Source: Staphylotrichum longicolle
Lineage: Eukaryota > Ascomycota > Sordariomycetes > Sordariales > Chaetomiaceae
Assembly (NCBI GenBank): GCA_019096155.1
Contig: JAHCVI010000001.1
Span: forward strand, 124,001 to 188,000
Direction: 5' to 3'
Length of the DNA: 64,000 bases
Shown here: one piece after another, positions 44,111 to 54,916 of the stretch
How positions within the stretch are numbered: position 1 is the stretch's first letter
Layout: every line of letters begins with the position of its first letter
Notes under the pieces: generated by a model
What the model was told of the DNA's origin: nothing
The model's input: the letters and a program-made list of their open reading frames with translations, nothing else
Database searches by the model: none
Position numbers and translations under genes: made by a program

Positions 44111-44966
44111 TCCAAATTAGCTCGGCAGATCATCTGAATCACCATGTCACTTTGGAGTCTTGGAGCGGAACGTCTTTAGTCTCGCCTTGAGAGTAAAAGG
44201 GGGGGGGGGGGGGGGGTTGCGCGAAAGCTGTCGCCAGACTGGCTCAGAACCAGAGCCCGCGTTTTAGTGCTGCTTTTGGAGCAGATCATTCATCTGAGCC
44301 GGTGATTACTGACATGGTAAAGCATGCGCAACTCCTTGTGCTTAGGTCTGAGTGTTATGGCACTGGGTGTCCGGTGCATCAAGTTGCGAGACACGGTGAG
44401 CTGGAGCGAGGCAATAACGGGGACAGAAAAGAAATAAAGTGACGGGGATTGATGGTGCCTGGGATGCAAAAGCCTAGGTCCGCTGGGTTGATCTATAACC
44501 CTCTAAATTCCCAGGTGGTGCAGCAGTTGCTGTTGGGTTGCTCAACCCAAGGAAAGAGGACGACAAAAGGGTGAGTGTGGAAAATGCAGTCGAGGCGGAT
44601 CATTTCGAGGGCAAAGTCTCCTAGAGGTGGAAGAGAGCTGTATTGGGGTCAGGTATCTCAATTGTCGAAGTTTGGGGCGGATAGACGCTCGGTAACACTG
44701 ATGGATCAACACAAGCAAGACGAGAAAGTTTGAGGGACTTGAGTGCATTGAGGTGTGTTGAAGCTGGAACTCGAAGACTCGAGAACCAGCAGCTCAACTG
44801 ATGAGTCAGCCGGCATGCGAAGCTGGCCTGGCTGGCCTGGCTGGTCCAAGCAGGGACCCACCTGCAAATCCGCATCCTCGCCATGCAGCCGGTGCAGTGT
44901 TAAACATCGTGAACCGATTTTTGACGGCGCAGAGCAAACCCGACCCTCCGACCACGTCCGCCAACA
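44111..44966. other. Intergenic region with an 18-base G tract
   Basis: This is the 3' flank of the STAND gene and the promoter of the mitochondrial ribosomal protein gene. A run of 18 G occupies 44199-44216, about 90 bases past the STAND stop codon. No coding frame was seen. Confidence 0.7.
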
Positions 44967-45946
44967 ATGCCCCCGAGACTGCCTTTTGCGCAGGCAGCGC
45001 GATGCTGCGCTGCTGCAATTGAGGCCCCTGCGAGACAAACAAGTCTGGTCTCGCTCTTCGCCGCCCTCTCGGTGCAGACACAGACACAAACACGCAGCGC
45101 CTCGATTCTCGCGAGCCTCTCGGACAACAAGGGCGCCTACCAGAAGCGCATCCGCGTCGGCCGTGGCCCCTCGTCCGGCTATGGCAAGACGTCTGGCCGT
45201 GGTCATAAGGGTCAGAAGCAGCGCGGAAAGGTCAACCCGTGGTTCCAGGGTGGTCAGACACCACTCATTGTCAGCCATGGCCGGGTCGGCTTCATCAACC
45301 AGTACGTTCTCCGTTACGCTGCTCCTTTTGACCGGCTAGACTAGAATTCTAACATGAATGCAGCCGCGCACCAGAGATGATTGAGCTGAATCTCGACCGC
45401 CTCCAGGCTTGGATCGACGCCGGCCGCATCGACGCAACAAAACAGATCACCCCCCGCGAGATCATCAAGTCGGGTGTGGTCGGGCACACCATCAAGGACG
45501 GCATCAAGCTGCTGGGTCGCGGGGGAGACACGCTGAAGACACCCATTGACATCATGGTTTCTCGGGCATCCGCCTCGGCCATCAAGGCGATCGAGGCCGC
45601 AGGCGGGAAGATCACGACAAGATACTACACAAAGGAGGCCATCAGGCGGCTGGTCAAGGGACAGAGCGTCAACACCGACAAGCCCCTGCCCATGGGGCCT
45701 GAACATGTCGAGGAGGTGCTGGCGAAGGCGAGGGCCACCAAGAAGCACTACTACCGCCTGCCCGACCCAACAAGTCGAGAGGACATCGAGTACTACCGCG
45801 ACCCTGCGCACAGGGGCTACCTGAGCCACACGCTGCAGCCCGGCGAGTCGCCCAGCTTGTACTTCAAGGTGCCCGGAACAACGGCCGTGTATGGCAAGCC
45901 CAAGTCCAAGGAGAAGGCCGAGGAGCAGGCCGCGAGGCTGTTTTAG
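44967..45946 (+). CDS. mrpl10: Mitochondrial large-subunit ribosomal protein uL15m
   Basis: A structural protein of the mitochondrial 54S subunit. Exons 44967-45301 and 45364-45946 give 305 residues; the 62-base intron has GTACGT and CTAAC. The first about 45 residues are basic, Ala/Thr/Ser-rich and free of acidic clusters, as expected of a mitochondrial targeting sequence. The L15 signature follows: [21 protein letters not shown], then QGGQTPL. The C-terminal half ([31 protein letters not shown]) matches the bacterial L15 core, with a fungal extension to [18 protein letters not shown]. Confidence 0.95.
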
Positions 45947-46559
45947 GCGCGCACATTGGGGAAGGGCATGTATCTATACGTTGGCGAGTGCTGTACAATC
46001 CATCATGTATCAATTCCAAAATATCCGAGGTTTTTTGGGCTGGAGACTGTTTGGCGAGTGAGCTTTTATCTCTGGTGCGTGGCTGGTGGCATCGAGTTGT
46101 GGCTCAATGCGCCCCATGTCCCCAAATTCCCAGCTCCCTTACCCCTGTCAATCCGTTTGGAGCTGTTCCAGGATGCGCTTCCTCCACCCTCCCGCCTCCC
46201 GCCTCCTCTAACCGGACGCAGTCCCACTGTGACTGACGATTCCTCCATCTGACGACATTGCCCTCGTCGCCAGCCCCTGGATTATCTTGGCTGTTGTCTT
46301 GGTGTGCCGAACTGTCTTTTGGGATTGCGTTCCCTCATCCCTTTGTTCATTAGCGCACTGTCTTGTTCGGTGTGCTGGGCATTGCGCGTGCATTACGACA
46401 ACTGCTTTGCCGCGCCCTGGCGCTCATCCTTGGATAACCGCTGCCGTCTCTCCAACCTCCAACCCCCGCTGCAACGCGCGGTCCACGACATCGCGACAAC
46501 CACCTCAACGAGCCATCGCCTCAGCTCTTTTACCTGAAACCCTTTAATTGCTAATCAGA
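45947..46559. other. Intergenic region
   Basis: This is the 3' flank of the uL15m gene and the pyrimidine-rich leader of the sorting nexin gene. A CTAATCAG just before the ATG at 46560 resembles a 3' splice site and could end a leader intron. Nothing else was seen. Confidence 0.6.
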
Positions 46560-49180
46560 ATGTCCCTCTTTGGCAGCTCTCCGCCGGAGGAGTCGTCCAA
46601 CTTGCGGTCGAGCAACTTCGCAAGCCACAGCAGATCGTCCCTCTTCGAAGACGAGCCGCCCATGACGAGGTCAACCACGACGGCCCTGTTCGCCGACGAC
46701 GATGCCGGCTCAGACTCGCCCTGGGACATGCCGACGTCCCGCAAGCAGCAGACCCGCGCCGAGCTGATCCGCAACCTGCTCCCTGCCTCCGAAGTGCCCG
46801 AGAGCTACATTGAGGCCTTTGACACCGTTGTTGGCGAGCATGGCAGGGGCGGTCGCATCACCGCCGGCGGAGTCGCGCGGACACTGGCCGCTGCAAAACT
46901 CGGCGCCGATGCCCAGGCACAGGTCATGGCCATTGTTGCGCCTGGGGGTACCGGGGAGGAGGTAGCCCTGGACAGGAACCAGTTCAACGTGCTGCTGGCC
47001 TTGATCGGCCTGGCGCAAGAGGGCGAACCGGCCAGCCTGGATTCTGTGGACGAGCGACGACAAAGTGAGTGCACCTCTTCCTTCTTTCATTGCTCTTTGC
47101 GTCTTCCATCCCAACCAAGTTGCAATCGCTCCGCCCATCGCCAGCTTATCTTATCTTTGGCGGCGAGCGCAGAGCTCATCTTCGGTCGTCGCCCGCACGC
47201 CGCGACTGGGCGCGCCGGGAGTGGGCCCATCTCCATCTGCTATCGGAGCTAACCTGGTTGTGTCAACGTTCCAGACTTGCCCCAGCCTGATCTCCACGAG
47301 CTTGTCGAGAGCGCGCCGGCCTTGCCGCACGTCGAGGAACTCGCCGCGAAGCCTCCCCAGCGACCCGCGACACCTCCGAAGGCCCCCGAGCCCGTGTCTC
47401 CGAAGCGGCACCGCAGTGCCAGGAAGCCGTCGATGGATTACCCCGAAGACCCGTGGAACACGCCCGACGTGCACAGGAACCACAACCACGGGCCCGAACC
47501 ACCACGGCCCAACGGCCATGACGTGCCCAGCCCGGCGGGGCCCACGAACGGGAACGTCTATGGAACCAGCCCACAAGTGACGATACCTCGCCGGACGACC
47601 TCGACGTTTACTACAAGCGTGCCACCCTCTGGCAGCGGCTCCGTGGCGGAAACTGCCAGCGCCTGGGGATTTTTTGACGGCAACGCGCCGGCCGCTGCTG
47701 GATTCAACGAGCCAACACCAAATCCCACAACCCCGTTTGGCGGGATCGACGGGATCGGCGGCAGCGGGCCCAGCGCGGAGGCGGCCGGTGGCCTGCCCTC
47801 GGCACCGGTACCCGCGCCCAGTAGGACCATCAGTAATGGACGGCCCGGGACGGCCGTGGAGGAGACGGTACTGGTGACACTCATGCCTGAGAAGGAGGGC
47901 ATGTTCTTGTTCCAACACCACAACTACGAGGTAACCAGCTCAAGGAGGGGGAGCAAGGTCATTCGCCGGTACAGCGACTTTGTGTGGCTGCTTGACTGCT
48001 TGCATAAGCGATACCCATTTAGGGTCCTGCCGCTCTTGCCGCCAAAGAGGGTTGCTGGTGAGCACGGTATCCTCTCGGAGAGTTGAAGTCGTTCGCTGAC
48101 CCATTTAGTCAACGGTAACCATCTGTCAAACGACGGCGCCTTTATAGAGAAACGGCGTCGCGGTCTGGCGAGGTTCCTCAACGCCCTTGTCCGGCACCCC
48201 GTCCTGAACCAGGAACAGATGGTCATCATGTTTCTGACCGTCCCAACCGTGAGCAAGCCCGTCTTTTTTCGACGACAGCAACAACTGACACTCGCTGCCC
48301 CCAGGAACTCTCGGTCTGGCGCAAGCAAGCCACCATCTCTGTACAAGACGAGTTCACCGGCCGCTCTTTGCCCCCTGGTCTTGAAGACTCCCTGCCGCCC
48401 ACCCTCGAAGAGCTTTTCAGCCGCACCCGCGCCGGTGTCAAGCGAAGCGCCGAGCTGTACATCACGGTCTCCAGCCTCATGGACCGTCTGGTTAAGCGCA
48501 CCGAGGGCGTGGCTGCGGACCATGCACGCATTGCGCTGTCGCTCATCTCGTTGACCGAAGTGAGCGCCGACACGTACGCGACTGACACCAACGACGTGCC
48601 ATTGCTCAATGACGGTCTGCAGGCGATGAGCAGGCATCTGCGCACCGCGCAGAGCCTGATGGAGGACGAGTCGCGGGCCTGGGACCAGGGAGTGCTGGAG
48701 GACCTGAAGCGCCAGCGGGATGCGCTCGTTAGCCTGCGAGACCTGTTTGACCGCAGGGAGAGGCTGGACAAGGACAACATCCCGTATCTCGAGAAGCGTA
48801 TTGCGTCGAACGAGACCAAGTTGTCCTCGCTGCGGGCTAAGCCCGAGGGGATGGTGAAGCCGGGGGAAATTGAGAAAGTTGTGGAGGCGATCATCAAGGT
48901 CAGTGTTTTTTCATTGCCCCCTTTTCTCTGCTCTCCGCCGCCCCTGTCTGAATGTTGACCCCCGCCACAGGACAAAGAATCAATCGTCAACCAGCACAAC
49001 CGGTCCGTCTTCGTCAAGGAGTGTCTCCGGGACGAGCTTACATACTTCCAACATACACAATACAACGTGTCGCGGTGGAACCAGGACTGGGCGCAGGAGA
49101 GGGTCAAGTACTCGGAGATGCTGGCCGAGAACTGGCGACGGTTGCTGGACGGCCTCGAGGGGATGCCGCTCGGCGACTAA
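46560..49180 (+). CDS. mvp1: Sorting nexin Mvp1 (SNX8-like)
   Basis: Mvp1 is a PX-BAR protein that binds PI3P on endosomes and acts in retrograde and vacuolar sorting. Five exons, 46560-47064, 47275-48057, 48109-48248, 48305-48898 and 48971-49180, give 743 residues with consistent phases. An EH-like segment lies at about 60-165, then a Pro-rich linker. The PX domain follows, with VIRRYSDFVWLLDCL (PI3P-binding Arg) and LPPKRVAVNGNHLS. The C-terminal BAR-type helices run from ELSVWRKQA to the end. Intron 1 is long for this window (210 bases); the other three are 51-72 bases. The length agrees with other filamentous fungi. Confidence 0.95.
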
Positions 49181-50141
49181 GCGTCCAGGGAATCTGGCGA
49201 CTGTCGACTTGAAGAGCATGATACCTGGGGTTGATTTGTTGCAAAGCTGGTTCGGAGGAAGTCTGTCTTATTTGCTGCACGGGACATCTCCTCGGTCCCC
49301 ATGTCATCATCACAACCATCGGCGGCGTTTTTCTTCTTAGTGGTGCACTGCGCAGGACAGTATATAACAGGAGGACCCCTTAGGTCGCGATACCCATTGC
49401 CCATGGCTGCTTCTTCCTTCCTCTCTTTGCGCGATGCAAGCACTTTGAGTGCCCCGCCGTTGCCAAGACCTAGACGCTGGACGCCCTCACTGGACTGGCT
49501 TGCCCCTGGCCCACTGCCATCCCTTTTAGGACGCCAGGCTGCAACCCCCGCCATGACGTTCCTCAGCTTCGATGGCTGCATCTGCAGTTCCCCGCTGTCA
49601 GATTCTTCAGATCAGACTCGGCGAGCTTGACGTTTTGATGCTTGACGCTTGACGCTTGACGCTTGACGAAACCAGCATCGCAACTTTTGCTCCGCCAAAA
49701 GGGCCGCAACCTCGACTGTTCGCTCCCCCAGCCACTTGTGTCTTCAGCTGTTCCTCCTGGCTCCTAGCTCCGCGCCCCGCGCACCAGCAAACCCCGAAGC
49801 GGAACCCGTGCGACCCGTTTCTCGCGTGTCTGGCAGCCCGATTCGATTCCATCGCAAGCCTAACCCTTCTTCCCCCCTGAGCCCTGAGCGAAGAGTAAAT
49901 CTTGGCGGCCACCTGACGCCGAACGACAATCCGAGTGCCTCTAAATCCGACCTCTGGCGATATCTCACGACGGGACGGAATCCACGCCGACGGCCAGCCA
50001 CACGCGTGTGCGACGAAACACCTTCCCATCGCGTGTGCTGTAGTGTCTCGAGCTCGGTCAATTATCCTTAGGTTACCCAACCCGCATCTTCCATTGTCCA
50101 GGGTCGCCCTGTCCGCTGCCCCCGCGCGGCTAACCACCAAA
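49181..50141. other. Intergenic region
   Basis: This lies between the Mvp1 stop and the Dcn1 start. It holds a 7-base tandem repeat at 49640-49667 and otherwise only chance open frames. Confidence 0.65.
49640..49667. repeat. Four copies of the heptamer gcttgac
   Basis: Four perfect direct copies lie head to tail in the promoter-side DNA of the Dcn1 gene, with a related gcttgacg 16 bases before. The length and position suggest simple slippage. A regulatory role is possible but not supported. Confidence 0.8.
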
Positions 50142-52221
50142 ATGCCATCGGCCACGGCGCAAAGAAAGATCCTTAGGGACTTCATAGAGGTGACGCAGGC
50201 GAGGGAGTCAGTTGCGCAGGCGGTGTGTTTTTTTCCCTCTCTTTCGCTTTTGCTTCTCTTCCCGCCTTCCCGCGACCGCTTCTATCGCACCGCATGGCCG
50301 ATGGGGTGCTCTTTCGGCCCGATACCGATGGGCCTTCGATCCTTGCTTGCATGACACAGGCTGACTGATGGGTTGGAATGCGACAGTACCTGCGAAATAA
50401 CAGTTACCATCTTCAGGCTGCGATCGATGAGTAAGTTTTGGCGTTCCGTCGTTTGAGACGAGTCTCCTTCCTTTGCCATGAGCAGCGGCCCTTTGTTTCC
50501 CCCCTTCCCCCCCCCCACGCGCCCGCGCCCCGCTGGCTTGGTCTTCGGCGCGGCTGGACCTGGCTTGCTGCCGTCCGTCCCGTCTATTGCCCGGCCTAGG
50601 GATCTCCGGCCGCCTTGCCTTTTCCCTTTCCCTCCCCAGAAGGGCAACCATGCCCGGCACCCGGGGGTTGGTGGAAGCGTTCTGGAAAGATGAGATCGGC
50701 ATTGCGACACCATGTCTCATATACCCTTAGCTTGCCATGGCCAAACTAAACATCCCTCGTTTCGCCTTGTGCGATGCTTTTTTCTTTTGTCTCCTTTTCT
50801 AGTCTTCTAGCATCCAGTCGCGGTTTGGTGTTTGGCGAAACCATCTTACACTTTCCCAAAGTCCATACAGAATACAGCCTCCCAGTGGAGCCAGCTTGTT
50901 CTTTCTTGTTTATCCGCACCTGCCGTTTCACCTTGGATTTGTTATTTTCATCTCATCTCATCTCATCTCGTTGCCTCTTTCCCTCATGACTGCTGCTGGA
51001 TGCAGCCGCCCCATCCGCCATGTTCCGCCGGTTCTTCAATTCCTGTTTCCAGAAAAGACCAGAGCGCCCGCCTTCACAATTCCCCCACCTCGAAGGGTCG
51101 ACCGAGACGGACAGCAGCGACGCAACTCTGGTCCCTCCCCCGTCCACAACACACTCCCCCAAATTCCCGACAAGAGACCCCACACCGGCCTCATCAAGGG
51201 AAAAGCAAGACGCGCAACAGCGAACCTCTTTCTCACAAAGTGACACCATGCCGCGAGCTGCAAAAGCGGAATCGACGCCCAAGTCGGCCAAGGACCGGAA
51301 ACCTCCCCTGAGAGTTCAGCAGGCGTCCAGGTCCGACCCCACAGTCACTTTCCATGTTCCACCTGCACACATGCCTCTCGGTTCATTCCGATACGCCACT
51401 TGATACTAACCATTTTGTCTGTAGATTCCTCGCTAAGAAACCCGAGGCCGGGAATGAGATAAACATCGATGAGGCTCTAGATAAACTCTTCACCTCGATC
51501 AAACCTAGTGAGTACCGGGCTGTCTCATCCCGGCAGCAACTCGATACTGACAGCCGGTGCAGAAGCGAGCCATAATGAGCTCGAGACGGAAGAGGTGATG
51601 GCCTACTGCGAGGCCCTGGACGTCAATATGGGCTCGTACGAATACTTTGTCCTCGCCGACATTGTCCAGGCGCAGAGCTTCGGGCAGATCACGCGCCAGG
51701 GCTTCGTCAAGGGGTGGAAGCAGGTCTACGAGGACACCGGGAAGCGCGTCACGCCGGACATGGCCGCGCACTCCAAGTACGTGCGGGGGCAGATCGACCG
51801 GCTGCGGACCGACGCGGCGCTCTTTGGCAGGGTGTACCGCACCGCGTTCACGACGGGCAAGGAGCTCGGGAGGAGGGAGTTGGGCATGACGGAGGCGCTG
51901 GCGTACTGGGAGGAGCTGTTCAAGCCGGCCATGGGGGGCTGGAAGACGGAGCGTGTCGACTGGCTCGGCGCGTGGACGGCGTACCTGAGGGAGAAGTTTG
52001 GTACCGAGACGGACGGCGACTGGGAGTATTCGCGGAGCGTGAGCCGGGACCTGTGGAACCAGACGAGGCTGTTTGCGGCCAAGACGATGGAGGACGAGAC
52101 GCTCGGGTTCTGGTCCGAGGAGCAGGCCTGGCCGGGGCTGATTGACGAGTTTGTGGTCTGGTGCCGCGAGAAGGGCAAGGTGCCGGCGCAGAATGGGGAG
52201 GCCATGGAGGTGGAGGAGTAA
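50142..52221 (+). CDS. dcn1: Dcn1-like cullin neddylation factor with UBA-like N-terminus
   Basis: Dcn1 is a scaffold E3 that stimulates Nedd8 transfer from Ubc12 to cullins. Exons 50142-50222, 50387-50430, 51425-51507 and 51563-52221 give 288 residues, the usual size. Exons 1-2 encode a UBA-like helix bundle (DFIEVTQARESVAQA, YLRNNSYHLQAAIDE). The rest is the potentiating-neddylation domain, with ALDVNMGSYEYFVLA and the conserved end RDLWNQTRLF and EEQAWPGLIDEFVVWC. Intron 2 is 994 bases, many times longer than most others here. It contains a second phase-compatible first exon (see 51020-51330). The C-terminus is acidic (EAMEVEE). Confidence 0.92.
51020..51330 (+). other. Candidate alternative first exon of the Dcn1 gene
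   Basis: Inside the 994-base intron 2 of the Dcn1 gene an ATG in good context (CCGCCATG) opens a frame beginning MFRRFFNSC. It ends at a GTCCGA donor in phase 2, exactly the phase accepted by the exon at 51425. The intron so formed (51331-51424) has a CTAAC branch near its 3' end. The product would lack the UBA-like region and carry a basic, Ser/Pro-rich leader. A second in-frame ATG at 51248 gives a shorter leader (MPRAAKAESTPK). The donor is weak, so this is a hypothesis. Confidence 0.35.
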
Positions 52222-53468
52222 AAAACGGGGCAACATGCACAGTTGCACAGGTCTGTCAACGATCCCGTGGAGAGAGCCCGCCGTGTGATGTTGCTTGCGG
52301 TCGGTCCCAACCACTAGACAAGAAGGTTTAGAGGAGGGAGAGAGGACGCAGGGCCAAGCGGAAGACTAGCCGTCGTTCGCCTGTCTCCCAAGGCAATAGT
52401 TGGGCTACCTGGGGATCTGGAATACACACACGCACACGCGCACACACACATGATGGCACACACGGCGTGTTGTGTCCTATGAGCGATGAGATTGGGGACT
52501 TGCATCTGCTAGGCAGCATTCAGACAGACTATCTAGACGAGCGAAACACACAAGACAGAAGGTTTCTACTTGCCACACAGGGCAAAATCATGGCTTGTTC
52601 CCTGTTTTGACATGTGGTAAGCAAAACAAGGAGACAAGTCTTTGACTTGACTTGGGGAGATGTGCATGTCTGGCCTGTCATTGGTGGAATGGATGTCGTG
52701 GGGTAAGAGAGATACCACGTTACTTTTCCAGGGGTTCGTTCGGAGGTTTGAGACCATTGGGTCTGGTGGTTTGGATGTGGTTGCATCTCAGAAACGGATT
52801 CTCGACACGGTAGATTTCACGGGCATTGATGAAATCGGACCGGGCGAGGGGAGATGTTGCCACTTTGGATCGGAGAATAAGGCCGAGCCGGGGAGCAAGG
52901 GGAAGCCGGGGAGCCGGGGACATGGGGGTTGCTCTCGGCGCGAGCGGCTTTGCCGGGGTGTGTGATGCTACGCACTTTGGGGTTGTACTATCGAGATTCC
53001 CTTGTTTGATGCGATGCTCGATATCAAATCGGCCGAGGGGAGATGGTGTTTTGGTTGGTAAAGTTGGTTGTTTTTTTTTTATTTTACACCCTGGCGGCCG
53101 TGCTCCCGTCCTGTTCTTTGCTTCTGCCAGCGCCGAGGGGCATCATCTCAGCCAAAGCAGAAGCAGATCTAGTAGTGTTTATGGTACAGTGGTATCGTAC
53201 AAGGCCCCCTCGGAACCAACGCCGGGCTTCTTGCGTGGCAAAACCCTCCATCATCTGTCCTGAAAAGCATCCATGGCGGCGGGGGTTGCGCCAACCCAAT
53301 ATTCCTCTGTATCGACTGGCGGAAAAATAAACGGGGACGAGCATTCGGACAGCGGGGGCCGCCACTGTTCGTCGTTCCCATCTCATCCCATCCCACCCCA
53401 TCCACCTGTCTCCGGTAATCGTCGATTCCTCCAAATGGTCCAATCAATCCTTTCCAACTCGACCCAAA
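52222..53468. other. Convergent intergenic region
   Basis: This holds the 3' flanks of Dcn1 (+) and bS6m (-). A mixed CA/CG dinucleotide stretch lies at about 52425-52450 and a T-rich run at about 53070-53082. The 145-codon open frame at 52826-53263 shows no domain and has a composition unlike the neighbouring genes. Confidence 0.6.
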
Positions 53469-53984
53469 TCACTCGAGATTCTTCCACTGCACCTCGCCGA
53501 ACCGGCTCAGCGTCTCGAGCTTGCCGTCGCCGAGCTTGACGCCGCCGGCGCGGATGACGCGCGGGTCGACGCGCAGGGTACGGGTCAGCTCCTCGTGGGT
53601 GCGGATGCCCGAGTCGTAGCGCAGCACAAAGTAGTGGCCCTTGGTGTAGCGGGTCTGGTTGAGCGAGACGGGCCGCGGGAGGTGGAAGACGCCCCAGTTG
53701 GAGATGTCGCGGATGACGCCGCCCTGGCGGAGGATCATTTGCCCGGCGGTGAGGACGATTCTTTGGGAGAGGGGGGATGTGTTAGCTATCGTGGGAATTT
53801 CGGCAAATGGAGGAATGGGAGAGAGGAGAGAGGAGAAAGGAGAGGGCGGCGTACTCCTTCACCTCCTTGAGGCTGTTGGGGCGGACCTGCAAACCGAAGG
53901 CGTGTTAGCAGCCGTTCTTCATGGTCGAGTTCGACAGCCCTGCAAGGGGGGAATACGCACAACGCCAATCGTCTCGTACAGCAT
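53469..53984 (-). CDS. mrp17: Mitochondrial small-subunit ribosomal protein bS6m
   Basis: A structural protein of the mitochondrial 37S subunit. Three exons, 53984-53961, 53886-53855 and 53760-53469, give 115 residues; the two introns (74 and 94 bases) join in phase. The sequence begins MLYETIGVVRPNSLKEVKE and continues GGVIRDISNWGVFHLPRP, then YTKGHYFVLRYDSGI, the S6 beta-strand pattern with the fungal ending GEVQWKNLE. The first exon is only eight codons, so automatic gene finders may miss it. Confidence 0.93.
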
Positions 53985-54916
53985 CTTGGGCGATGGGCGA
54001 CAATGGGCGCTGCCGTTGCCGTGTGCGCGGTGGGGGTGGAAGTCACGGAGTTGGATTTGTCTGGCGTCGCGCAATCACTTTCCAGGCTCGAATCAAACCG
54101 GTCGTCGGGCCTGGAGGTGTCGGGGAAATTTTGGCGGCATCTTCCGAGATTCTGCCAGCTGCGCGCCACACCGCCTTTCAAGAGTGACTGCCAAGAGATG
54201 CCCCTGGAAACACTGTCAGAACCCCTGAAAGTTCAGTGGGAGCTACAGCGCTGAATGGGCTGCTTCCATCCATCCACATCACATCCTCAACAAACCTGCA
54301 AGGGGGCGAGTTGGGATATTAGTCCGTCCGGTATTCAACCTTTGGCGATGCTTTTTTGCCTACGCACGAGCAACTAAAGAGAATGGTTGCCCAACCCTCT
54401 TTCATTCGTCCATTACGCACAATACACCTGCGTCCGATTCCCGCTTCGTGAGAAGAATCCCCCTCCCTTCGGTGTCTTCCACTGACTTGATCGAGTGAGC
54501 AAGGCAGCTAGCTACCTAGGTAAAGAGAATGACCCAAACCCCCCTGCCCCAGGCGAACCCCCCACATAAATACCAGCCGGAAATAAAGAAAACCTCAACA
54601 AAGGAAAACGAGGTGGTTTCCCCCCCAAAACAGATGCTGAAAGCTAAAAGCATGGCAAACCCTCCCTCACAACTACTGTGAGGTCCGTCCCACGACCGCA
54701 CCCTTCCGTCCCATGCCGGCATCCCTTCCGTCCCATGCCAACACCCCACAAACCCGGGGCTTCTCCGCGCTAACAGTAATCCTCGTCGTCCTCGTCGTCC
54801 TCCTCCTCGGGCCATTCGCTGTCCGAGTCGTTGCTCTTGCGATACGACCGGCGCTGGGGCGGCGGCTGCGGCGGCCCCGCCGCGCCGGTACTCCCTTGCG
54901 AGCCTGCACTGGACGA
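53985..54916. other. Intergenic region
   Basis: This contains the promoter of bS6m and the 3' flank of the large cysteine-rich protein gene, both on the minus strand. No coding frame is supported. Confidence 0.6.

Noticed and set aside
52826..53263. 145-codon + strand open frame between Dcn1 and bS6m
   Set aside because: No domain, no family-like motif, and it lies in the convergent 3' flanks.
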